Source of the DNA: Rhineura floridana
Taxonomy: Eukaryota > Chordata > Lepidosauria > Squamata > Rhineuridae
Length of the DNA: 64,000 nt
NCBI RefSeq assembly: GCF_030035675.1
Contig: NC_084487.1
Span: 60,029,486-60,093,485, forward strand
Direction of reading: 5' to 3'
Shown: piece after piece, positions 34,352-43,640 of the stretch
Layout: every line of letters begins with the position of its first letter
How positions within the stretch are numbered: position 1 is the first letter of the stretch
Program-made: the position numbers and the translations under genes
The notes under the pieces: model-generated
What the model was told of the DNA's origin: nothing
Database searches by the model: none
The model's input: the letters and a program-made list of their open reading frames with translations, nothing else

Positions 34352-34398
34352 CACAGAATCACAAGGATGAAGGGGACCTGGAGAGGTCATCCAACTGA
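34352..34398 (+). repeat. Short CR1-UTR-like fragment
   Basis: The run cacagaatcacaaggatgaa, then ggggacctggagaggtcatc, resembles the 'aatcatagaatggaagggacc...aggtcatctagtccaac' sequence common in sauropsid CR1 and related repeats. It is only about 45 bases long. Confidence 0.45.
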
Positions 34399-34399
34399 A

Positions 34400-35750
34400 A
34401 TCTTATAACAGATATGTTGTTATAACTAGGAACAAATAAACACAAAAAAAACCCTGAGAAATTTCACTAGTCTTATCAAAACTTTTTAGGCTTGCCTCTT
34501 GAATTTTTTTAAATTTGTTTTTGGTTTTGCCATTTGCCAGGTATTTTGTCTGAGGAGCAATATTCAAAACTCTTGACATTTTTTTGCTGTGGGCAAAATT
34601 AATTTTCATAGGAACACATAGTATTGCTTTCCCTCCCTCCTTCCCCAGCTCGCCATTAGAAATCTTGCTACATTTTTGGTATCCTTCAAAGTTCCTTTAC
34701 CTGAGGAACCCCCAAATTCACTTTTACTTCACTTTAAGCAAAATTTTGGGAACAATTCTACTTTTGAAGGATGTTGCTCTAATATTTAACAATATCAGTG
34801 AAAGGATGGGAGAAGACTTGTACAACTAATGGCAGCTATTTGGAAAAGATAGGCCTACCTTCTTGCCACAGACTTGCTCCATTTCTGAGCCTCAAGCAGA
34901 TGTAGACTGCATATTTTCAAACTACTCCCTAAGGGTTTAGTTGCCAAAAGTCCTTGCTTTGTTTCCTTAGCACAAAGCCTTCTCCCTTTAGACTTGACCG
35001 TAGCCCCTTAGCTTAATTTCCAGCCAGCATCTAGGCTGATGGTAGCTGGAAATCATTTACAAAGATGAGTCACTTTCCAGTTCAAGACAACCTTCCTTTC
35101 TTTTTTCCCATGGGTTGCTGAACTCATTTGGGGACAGGGTTTTTGTGACTTTTAATGATTTCCTAAAAGATAGAACTGCAGCAGCTGTAACTTTTTTTCC
35201 CCCATCATAGCCTTGCACATAATCGGCAGTGACCTTTGTGGGAAGCTATCTGGTTTGGTATATAGATTTGTGGGGGCCATATAGTAATACTGGTGCAATA
35301 GCATATTTTATGATGATGCTGTGAAGCACATATTGTGAAAGCATCATTAGAGGTTGATGTGGTAAGTTTTAGAATCAAACTGATTTACACTGATTTTTTA
35401 AATTTTTGCAGTGATTTTTAAGAATTGCCCGTGCCTTTCTCCCTATAGCTCATTCACAGGAACTGTATAGTTCTAAATATGTCTGTTCTATGGGTCAAAC
35501 TAGAATTTACATTAAATGCCTTTTTGAACTTAGCATGTGCATCTATTTTTTTTAATGCTAATAGCAATCACTGGTGACACAGCTGGTAATCATCAGGATC
35601 ACAACAGGTGGGAAGGAGGACTTTGCCCTGTATTTGCTGAAATTGCTGTTTTCATCAGGAGGAAGGCCCTGTGTGTGTATGCAGGCATGCACTAAATACA
35701 CTGACTGTGAGCACATATTCTAGGATTCTTTAACCTCCAAAAGAGTGGGC
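34400..35750. other. No recognised gene
   Basis: AT-rich, unique-looking DNA. Nothing is supported on either strand. Confidence 0.5.
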
Positions 35751-35754
35751 ACTG

Positions 35755-36130
35755 GTTAGGGATGTCAACTGTTGTTCTCTCAGTTTCTTATTTTTCCATC
35801 TTAAATTCAGTTCTCCACATTTCTGCAGCAATTTATGAGTGTGTTTTTTAATCCTCATGAAAATTTTCAGCATTTTAGTCCAAATTTCTCCTAATAAACA
35901 CATTTTTAGGAAGTTTTGACTAATGTACAAATTTTTGAAGCCATTTCTTGTCATGTAATGAATTCTGCATGTTATGTTTACTTGTATATTCATTTTTATA
36001 CATACTTTCCCCTAATATATGTGTTTTTGTAAATATTGATTGGCAAACTGTATCGCAAAATTTGAGTAAGTTCAAATTTAGAAGAATGGCTTCGTTTTGG
36101 TTCTCATATTGTTCTGGAAAGTGTACATTT
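35755..36130 (-). mobile_element. AT-rich MITE-like repeat B, reverse copy
   Basis: It starts ttagggatgtcaactgttgt and contains the family's reversed periodic interior (ctaataaacacattttta, cccctaatatatgtgttttt) and the gcttcgttttggttctcata segment. This copy retains the terminal ttaggg motif on its left side. Confidence 0.65.
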
Positions 36131-36139
36131 GATAGATTG

Positions 36140-37420
36140 AACTCGAAATGTGAACTGAATCAAAATGCTCACCCATTCATGTGCTGGTTAAGGAACTTTA
36201 CCCATGGAGACTTATGAATCCATGTGGTTTTGAGAACACTTTGGAGATTTATCGATTGATATGGCTATCACCAGCCTGGTGGACCACTGGTTTTAACAAC
36301 TGTCACAGGTTTCTTCAAGTTTTCCTCTTAAGCATGAAGTAGGAGTAGGACTAGATCAGCAGGCCACATCCTGACCTATGCATGCTCAACTGCATGTGTG
36401 AATACTGGAGGCATGGTCTGTGAGTGCAACTGAATGCTGGAGTGCACTGAGTGCATGAAGGGGAGTTACTGAACAAAACTAAGGTATGGACACAATTCTG
36501 CACAAATAGCCTCTTAACAGACAATAAAACAGGATGTATCTTTGGCTTGAACAGAAGCTCTATCACAGCATCTAAACAATGTTATCTAGCTGGTTTCTTC
36601 CAAATAGCAAAGGGCCTATAACATTCAGCTATCCCAGGAGGTAAATAATCCCTGATAGATTGCTGTGAGCAGTTTCATAGATACTGTATACATAAAATTA
36701 TACGTATTTCTCCTGACTTGGATTCTGCCATTTTTTGCAGGTAAGAGGTGGTGGCATATGAAGCTTCTGATTGTACCATGTTGTTGGATAAGCGTATCAG
36801 CTGAGGATGTGGACAAGAATTTTGGAAACTTTAAACAGGGTACTTGGCTTGCCCTTGACCATCATGATGTCTTGCTACAATTCTTTTTAACAGCTTAGAA
36901 ATAGGGTGTGGTGGTTCCTTCAAGAGTAAAAAGAAACTATAATTTGCCTTCAATAAGAAAAGCCTTCTTTTTCTGATGTAAATAGTTCTCATCTAATTTT
37001 GAGTCTGCATGATGGAGTGGGCAGCTTGGGACAGCTCCAGGTTCTCTTGGAGAAAAAGGATTTCTGGACTTACACAAATTGGGGCAGGATTCAGAACAGA
37101 AAGTGCTTTATCCTTTTGCAAGCATCTGAAAACATGACTGTTTTCGAGCACATTTTCATGGGTTGACATAATATGAGATCATGGTATTAGTTAATTGCTG
37201 CTGGTTAGTTATTCATATCTGCTGAGTGTTTTATTGATAGGCCTTTGTTTTTCATTATGATTGCTTTTGCTGATTTTATTGTTGTTTTAAGATCTTTAGC
37301 TGTTCACGCTTCAGGTGTTGTTCCGAACAGAGAACTGTAGAATAGAAATAAGCAATGATGTAATACTTAGATTCATAGTTAAACTAAAAACAAAGGGTGG
37401 GTAGGAAACAGAAAGATATG
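36140..37420. other. No recognised gene
   Basis: No supported feature. Short open frames lack domains. Confidence 0.5.
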
Positions 37421-37423
37421 GAT

Positions 37424-37612
37424 TAGGGTTGGGAGACCTAGGATCAAATCCCAACTCAGCCATGAAGTTAACTGGGTGACTATGGGCCAGTCACCATTTT
37501 TTTCAGGTCAACCTGCCTCACTAGCTTGTTGTGGTGATAAAATGGAGGGGAGCATGTATGCCACTTTGAACTCCTTGGTGGGATAAAAATGTCATTTAAA
37601 AAGTAAGTTTAC
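37424..37612 (+). mobile_element. tRNA-derived SINE, second family
   Basis: The 5' part shares the tRNA-like core gggagacctaggatcaaatc with the Sauria SINE at 50.6 kb. Then follow catgaagttaactgggtgac and gggccagtcaccat. The 3' part is different (cctcactagcttgttgtggt, gataaaatggagggg, ccttggtgggataaaaatg), so this is a relative with a different LINE tail. Confidence 0.75.
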
Positions 37613-38129
37613 ATGAGAAGAAACACTCCACTATGTAATTCTTTATGGCTTTTTTCTCCCTATGGATAGAAACTGTAGTGCTTCCTTTTCCATATTGAAA
37701 TATTGGTCCTCAAACTTTTCCTGGTGAAATGTCTATGAAATCACAGTATAGTAAATAAATGATTTCCACACACCTCTTAAACAGAAGCTTTCTTCCTTAT
37801 TCATCTGTTATTCTTACAAAAGGAATTAATTATTGACAATGTTTATTTACTTTAACATAACATAAACTGAAGAGCCTGCCAAAGAACTGACCTTTAGAAA
37901 GCTTCATGGTCTGTTAGAAACTATAGAACTCGCTCTATAGATTTCCTTAGGGTGGGGTTATGAAGGTGCCAGATTTTCCACTTTGATGGGGCATTAGTCC
38001 CCTTAAGGCAAAATGGGATGGCAAAAACCTCCAGCATTAAGAAGATTCTCCATCTTGCTACTACTTCGTCCTGAGATCCACCATCTCTCCAACATTAATA
38101 TTACAATGTATAGACTCTACCTTGCAGAG

Positions 38130-38258
38130 CAGGGATGGGGAACCTGTGGCCCTCCAGATGTTGTTAGATTATCACTCACATCATCCCTGACTATTGGACA
38201 CACTGGCTGGGGCTGATGGGACAACAACATCTGGAAGGCCACAGGTTCCCCACTTTTT
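38130..38258. mobile_element. Palindromic hAT-like MITE
   Basis: The left arm cagggatggggaacctgtgg and the right arm ccacaggttccccactttt are inverted copies. The interior has ctccagatgttgtta and its echo caacaacatctggaa. Same family as the copies near 23.5 kb. Confidence 0.75.
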
Positions 38259-38264
38259 CTGCAG

Positions 38265-39107
38265 TGTCTTTTACAGCATAGGAGGCCAGAGAAGTCAGAT
38301 GGACCATAGTAAGTCTCCAGTGATATATATTGGACAATGTATTGCAGCCTTCAAATATGAAAGCTGGGTGCTCCTATAGTTATGAACTAATTTGTATAAA
38401 ACCTGCATAGTTTTTGGTTGTTTGAACAGCTTGGGCCAAAATGCACATTAGAGTTTTGTGTAACTTTCACATTTTATAAAAATGAGTAGCAGCCTCTGGA
38501 AGCTGAAATCATCAGCAGAAGAATAGTGGGTGAGGAAGGAGTGCCCATCTTATCCTGCCAGTTGTTTTTCCTCTCAGACTCATCTACCTTGAACTGCTTT
38601 TCTCTACAGGGAAAATATATAGAGGTAACTTTCTTTTACTGATGATTTTCATTTTTAAATGTTGGTAAAAAGTTACAGAGATTCTGAGTAATGTGTAGTT
38701 TGGCTTTTTGATACATACAAACACATGGAAGGCAGCAACTGAATGATGTTAGTACAACTGTGTCATTAATTGCTATGCACTTTGCTTTATTAATGGTTTG
38801 CTTGCTCTTTGGTGGTGGTGGCTGGCAAAAGCAACAAACGTTCTTGCTTTTACTTGAATACTGAACTTCAAGTAGTAGCTATCTTCTACTAGTAACATCC
38901 TGGAGCTATATAGATTCCTAAATTAATAGCTTACTGGCTCATTGTAATGTTGATTGTTAGAAGAAACTGGTTTGGATCCAGAGAAGCACTGGCGGAAAAG
39001 AGCAGGTGGAAGGTGCCTTTCCAACCCTCCTCACTCTGTTAGTTTCCAAATGCCCCACTCAGGATCTCCTGAACGTCGGGAGACCATCACTAATTGGATG
39101 GGCTGTG
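38265..39107. other. No recognised gene
   Basis: Nothing supported. Confidence 0.5.
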
Positions 39108-39115
39108 GTGTAAGA

Positions 39116-39251
39116 CACTGTTCTTCAACCTTGGGTCCCCAGATGGTGCTGGATTACAACTCCCATCCTTCTTGGCCATTGGCTAAGCTGGCTGGGGTTG
39201 ATGGGAGTTGTAGTCCAACTACATCTGGGTACCCAAGGTTGAAGAACGGTG
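39116..39251. mobile_element. Palindromic hAT-like MITE with 8-bp TSD
   Basis: The ends cactgttcttcaaccttggg and (inverted) caccgttcttcaaccttggg are near-identical. Flanks gtgtaaga (39108-39115) and ttgtaaga (39252-39259) agree at 7 of 8 bases. The whole 136-bp element can fold back. Confidence 0.85.
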
Positions 39252-39259
39252 TTGTAAGA

Positions 39260-40200
39260 CGCTGAATGTGATGGGAAGGTCACCAAAAATTGGACAGATG
39301 AATCTTCCAGGATCTCTGCTCACACAAGGTGCCCCTACCCAAATTTTCAAGATCCCATTTCAACACTTTCTGAGCTTTGCTTCAATAAATCCAAGCTTTT
39401 TATTTGATGACAGCTGCATCCTGATCACAGAAGGGTCCTCACCACAGTCTACTCAATTCAGAAGGGTTCCCTGACCCTCAGGAGAGGCTTTTCAGGGTAA
39501 TTGGGGGGTTGGCACAAGGAGGAGGGGAGCAAACAAGCAATCAAATCAGTGTCTGCTGAAAACAAAACTCAGAAAGTGATGAAAATATAGAGCTATTGCC
39601 TCATGTATGTGATATCCTCCGTGGGCTGTTTGTACTGCCTGTTTATGCTTTACATCAGAGAATTCAGATCTATATACAGCATGAAAAATGAAAGAGCCAT
39701 ATGGGCATAACAGGATGAAAAACTGGAATCAATGGAACTGAAAAAGGACAGCATATAAAATCAATCTGACAAAGAAACATTGACTTCCTGCCATGGCAAC
39801 CATGATGTGCATGCTTGGTATTGGCTTTAATAAGGCACAGACAGTTCCCCTATCTCCTCTCCAGAGCAAATTCTCCCTTCTGTTCCCATTTCATGAATCT
39901 GTCTAGGCATAAAGATCATCCTTTGAGGAGCTTGTCTGAGTGGCCCTGCCTCAGAAGTAAGGAGGGTGATGACCAAAAACAGTACCTATCTCAGTTACAG
40001 TGCCCTGTCTTTGGAATCCCCCCCCCCCGGAGACTCACTAAGCATCATCCCTCGTTTGCTTTTGGTCACACACAAAGGCCTTATTTAATTTAAAGTGTAT
40101 TCAAATTAAAAATGAAAATTAATGATTTTTTATCATAAAATTTTTTTTTTTAGAAAACAAGGTATTAAAAATGAAAGTATTAGTGATCACATACTAACAA
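39260..40200. other. No recognised gene
   Basis: Nothing supported. A run of ten C and a few T/A homopolymers occur near 40020 and 40140. Confidence 0.5.
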
Positions 40201-40202
40201 TA

Positions 40203-40507
40203 AAAGGTAAAGGTGTCCCCGCACTTATAGTCTGAGTTGTTTCCGACTCTTAGGGTGACGCCTTGCGATGTTTTACTAGGCAGACTGTTTTATATGTGGT
40301 GGGATTGCCAGTTCCTTCCCCTGCCTTTCTTTACCCCCCAGCATATGCCGGGTACTCATTTTACCGACCACGGATGGATGGAAAGCTGAGTGGACCCCGA
40401 CCCCTTTTACCGGAGATTCGACTTCCTCCTTCCGTTGGAATCGAACTCCTGCCGTGAGCAGAGCTTTGGCTGCATTACCGCCGCTTACCACTCTGCACCA
40501 CGGAGGG
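40203..40507 (-). mobile_element. tRNA-derived SINE with RTE/BovB-like tail, well preserved
   Basis: On the minus strand the head reads ccctccgtggtgcagagtgg, an A-box, followed about 40 bases later by the B-box ggagttcgattcc (consensus GTTCRANTC intact). The 3' end reads gagtcggaaacaactcagac, then acacctttaccttt, resembling the BovB-type RTE tail used by Sauria SINEs. The copy is little changed and so relatively young. It ends nine bases from the 28S remnant at the R2 3' end. Confidence 0.8.
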
Positions 40508-40516
40508 TGGTAAGCA

Positions 40517-40527
40517 GCATTTGGCTA
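40517..40527 (-). other. 28S rDNA remnant downstream of R2 target
   Basis: Minus strand TAGCCAAATGC equals the first 11 bases of 28S after the R2 cleavage site. The next 28S bases (CTCGTC) are absent, and unrelated sequence follows. The match sits exactly at the R2 3' end, after cacttaa. Confidence 0.85.
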
Positions 40528-40887
40528 TTAAGTGGTGGGTAGGTGGGTAGCCTACCTCATTTTCGAGTTTTCTAGGGGGTGACCACTCCCCCCAATGGCT
40601 CGTCCATCCATAATTTAGGGTCAATATTGTCACTGCAACTGACATCGCATTACTCCCATACTACGGCCATGTTGTAATTAGCCATTAGTTGGGGACGGTA
40701 ATCATTACAAGATTATTTTTCCACTGTATAATAAAAAGAATAAAAAAGTAGAGAAAGGAAATAAAAATAACACACACCTACACTACACTACCCATTTATT
40801 TATCTAAATACTGCCCTTTTATCCCCCCCCCCAAAATAATCCAATTTAAAAGGATGGCCAAAGAATAAAACAAATCTCACAAGGTAC
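40528..40887 (-). other. R2 3' untranslated region
   Basis: About 360 bases between the end of the last R2 reading frame and the 28S remnant. In R2 the 3' UTR RNA is bound by the R2 protein to start target-primed reverse transcription. No coding. It contains a G run near 40830 (read on the minus strand) and an A/T-rich segment. Confidence 0.7.
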
Positions 40888-41088
40888 TCACCTATCTGAA
40901 AATACTAATAGTATTTGGCTAGACATCTTAAGCGCTAACGTGCATAGACTCACCACCAATGTCTTTTGTCTATTTTTGGTAAGACCTAATTCCTGCAAAA
41001 AGTTATTATTAGTCAAGAGCCATTTGCCACGGGCTCCAAAACACTTGACTTCTCTTGCACCTGCCCTATCCCTTATTTGTTGTTCCAA
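40888..41088 (-). pseudogene. R2 protein C-terminal segment
   Basis: Encodes EQQIRDRAGAREVKCFGARG, KWLLTNNNFLQELGLTKNRQ, then a short tail and stop. The GARGKW stretch resembles the conserved region after the R2 endonuclease. It lies in a different frame from the endonuclease segment at 41111, so one frame change separates them (within about 41080-41115). Confidence 0.8.
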
Positions 41089-41110
41089 ATCATGATAATA
41101 TCTTATCTTT

Positions 41111-41475
41111 TCAGAGGCTGCTTTTGATAGTGTATTTATCGAATTCCCACCTTATTGTCACATCTATTACTAGAGCCACTCCATTTTTCACAAATATCAG
41201 ATCTGGTTTCCTCAAATCTAGTTTCCTATTCCTAAACTGAGGCTCTACCAAACATAGCCATTGACCCCTCTGGGCCTCGCTAACTAACTTTTTGCATATT
41301 AAATTGTGACTCTTTATACGCATATCTTTAACATAATGACATTGTCCTAATATATGGGAACTAGATTCAAACTGTGCCCCACATTTCCTATATGTTTTAT
41401 TAACACCGGACCGCCCTTTCCCTAAAAATTCTCAATTGGGATAAACATTAGTCCTTAATTTAAGGGAGGTGATAA
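41111..41475 (-). pseudogene. R2 CCHC zinc knuckle and restriction-like endonuclease segment
   Basis: One frame runs from about 41475, with one stop near 41440, to 41111. The knuckle reads YRKCGAQFESSSHILGQC: the first Cys of the usual CxxC...H...C motif is Tyr. The endonuclease core is LRKPDLIFVKNGVALVIDVT, with the PD...D catalytic pattern of PD-(D/E)XK nucleases, followed by IRWEFDKYT. In R2 this domain nicks the 28S target DNA. Confidence 0.9.
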
Positions 41476-41492
41476 ATTCACGTTGCGACATG

Positions 41493-42070
41493 TTACCCTT
41501 CTTTCCTATCCAGCTTACTAATAGGATCCTTCACAAAGCACTCCACTGCTTTCCCTTGAATTGCAAAGCCACTCCATGCTTCCAATTCTTCCTTCCGATA
41601 GTAACCTGGTTCAAGACATCTGTGTGCTTTAATGCCCCTACTATCACTATCTTGATCCTCAACATTTTCTAACTTCATATCTTCCAATTTCCCACCAATC
41701 TTCATCCATCTAAGTTTGAGTTCATTTATCAGATCCACTTCTTTAGCTATCATACTGAAAACCTCATCTGCTGATTTACTGATAGAGTATAGTTGGTTTA
41801 TCCTTCTTATCGGCACCTCTTTTTCCAACCTAGGGACGTTTAACCCACCGTCACTTGCCTTCGTATAGAACATATTAGAACAAACATTATGTGGAAGATG
41901 TAACCATTTTTTTAAATAAAGTCTAATCTTATTATCAATCTTCTTCAACTGAGCTTGAGAAGCTTCAGCCTGCTCTAGGCAGTAATAAATCCTGGGAATC
42001 ACAAATTTTAACTTCAAGTCTATCTTCTGAGTAGGTTTCAATTTAACTGCATTGACCCTATCTATCCATA
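41493..42070 (-). pseudogene. R2 reverse transcriptase thumb and linker
   Basis: Begins LWIDRVNAVKLKPTQKIDLK, then FVIPRIYYCLEQAEASQAQL, DNKIRLYLKKWLHLPHNVCS, YTKASDGGLNVPRL and EKEVPIRRINQL. These match the thumb and post-thumb region of R2/NeSL-type reverse transcriptases (LP..R..Y, GGL.VPRL). The catalytic palm with its (F/Y)ADD motif is not present upstream. The element jumps from the sequence near 42090 to this point, so the core was deleted. Confidence 0.85.
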
Positions 42071-42089
42071 ACCGTAGATTACTTGGCTT

Positions 42090-42240
42090 CTACACTCCAT
42101 TTATTTTTAAAGACCTCATATCTCATCTTTATTGATTTTACACTGTTCCTCTCTCGTCCCATCCAAAATAAGTTTAGCCGCATCATGTTGTTTAGTACTC
42201 CAAAGATGTTGAATCTGTTTAATACTTAAATTTCTGGTTC
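42090..42240 (-). pseudogene. R2 pre-reverse-transcriptase segment
   Basis: A short frame reads RNLSIKQIQHLWSTKQHDAA, then KLILDGTREEQC. It corresponds to the R2 segment between the DNA-binding region and the reverse transcriptase, and is shifted relative to the Myb frame that ends at 42219. The deletion of the reverse transcriptase core begins just after it. Confidence 0.65.
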
Positions 42241-43199
42241 CTTCTTTGCCTTATCTCTTTATTAATGTGTCTTTTCCAGGTTTTCCTATTTTTCTTCCCT
42301 GTCCGTTCACCATTCATTTCATATTTAGATCCCTTTTTATTTATCTTGTCTTTCCTTATTTCCACTATCTTTTTCAGGGGCTCCAAGATCAAATCAGTTG
42401 CAACTTCCACCAGATTTCTTTTATCTTGCTCACTTGACACATTTACTACTTTATTATACAACATGTGCAATAGGTCATTATCAACCCTTCCTTGTTCAAT
42501 TTCCTTTCGTAACAATTCTTTTAATGTGTCTCCTGCCCCAGTTACGATTTTCTTGGTGTCCTCTTTCTTCTCTTCTACCCTATGGCCTGTTCCCATTTGG
42601 TTCAGCTTGGACTTCTTGCTTTTAGATCCTTCAATTAATCTCCTCTTGTCCAATACTTGCTTTGCTGTCTTGGTTTTTAGTTCTTTTGCGATAACTGCAT
42701 TTATCTTTGTACTACCTCTATATTTAATACACAGTTCCTGGAGAGCCACAACTTCCTCTGGGCTCCAACAACTCAGATGTCTGCCTCTTTTTGTCTCCTT
42801 ATTTCTTTCCACTTTTTGTATTCACTCACGATTCCTTACCTCCGGGTGCTTATGCCGTTTATGTTGGGACAGCCCCGCGCTTGTTGCCCATCTCACTCCA
42901 CACTCATCGCAACAAAAATGATTCTTATTTTCTTGAAGCTGCTGCTGCACTCCAGGGCACTTAGCTATATGTACCAATGTGGAGTGCACTTTTTCGTTCA
43001 ACATTCTGCAGATCTTACACCCAAAATAAACTCTACATGTTTGATGTTGACATAGTACGTGTTCACCAAGTGCCGTTGGATGACCCACAGCTAGCTTACA
43101 AATTGGGCAAATTGGATATTCTTCAGGCAGCCACACCGTCATACAGGAATCGTCCTCGATCTCCATTGTTACTTTCTCACGAAATGTTTCCTCAGGTAA
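42219..43199 (-). pseudogene. R2 N-terminal DNA-binding region: three zinc fingers and Myb-like domain
   Basis: A single frame with one internal stop (TGA at about 42822-42824). Finger 1, CPICKLAVGHPTALGEHVLC followed by QH, is CCHH. Finger 2, CKICRMLNEKVHSTLVHIAK followed by C, is CCHC. Finger 3, CDECGVRWATSAGLSQHKRH then KH, is CCHH. This CCHH-CCHC-CCHH order is the clade-A R2 pattern. After the stop comes a Myb-like domain: CWSPEEVVALQELCIKYRG, INAVIAKELKTKTAKQV, LDKRRLI. In R2 the fingers and Myb domain recognise 28S DNA. A basic linker follows. Confidence 0.9.
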
Positions 43200-43563
43200 A
43201 TTTTGGTTCCCAATCCAATCTTTCTTGGCAATTCCATTTGTCCTCCTGATTAGTATCTGGGCTCACGACTGTGGTCACCTCCTCACCTCCCATGGCCATA
43301 GGGATCCCATCACTAGAAAGTCTCACAGCCTGGTGTGATGTTACCTCACCGCTGTGCTTCGGTTCATTGTCATCGTCTGCCAGTATCTCCTCAGCATCAC
43401 CACCGGTCTGTGTAGCAATTGACCGTCTTGCCCTGGACAGACATTTCAAATAACTTGTACAGTTCCTGTTCTGGCTCTCAAAGGTGAGGGAACCAGTAAC
43501 ACCATCTGCTACCTTCATCAGATAGTAGGGGCAATAAAGACTACACAGTGATGCCTGTGCCAT
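43192..43563 (-). pseudogene. R2 ORF N-terminal extension
   Basis: A 123-codon open frame from the first Met (43563), low in recognisable features, ending NCQERLDWEPKFT. The zinc-finger frame overlaps its end (DWIGNQNLPEETFREKV), so a single frame change near 43195-43215 separates the two. R2 proteins usually have an unstructured N-terminal stretch before the fingers, which fits. The start codon is a guess. Confidence 0.6.
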
Positions 43564-43640
43564 CTTTGGTCATCCGTTAAAATATTTAAAATAACTGAGG
43601 GGGTGATATGATCCAGCACTTAGCTGAACCTACAATTTCA

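Noticed and set aside
42265-42921. 218-codon plus-strand frame, Phe/Leu/Ser-rich
   Set aside because: It is antisense to the R2 Myb and linker region, and the minus strand has recognisable domains.
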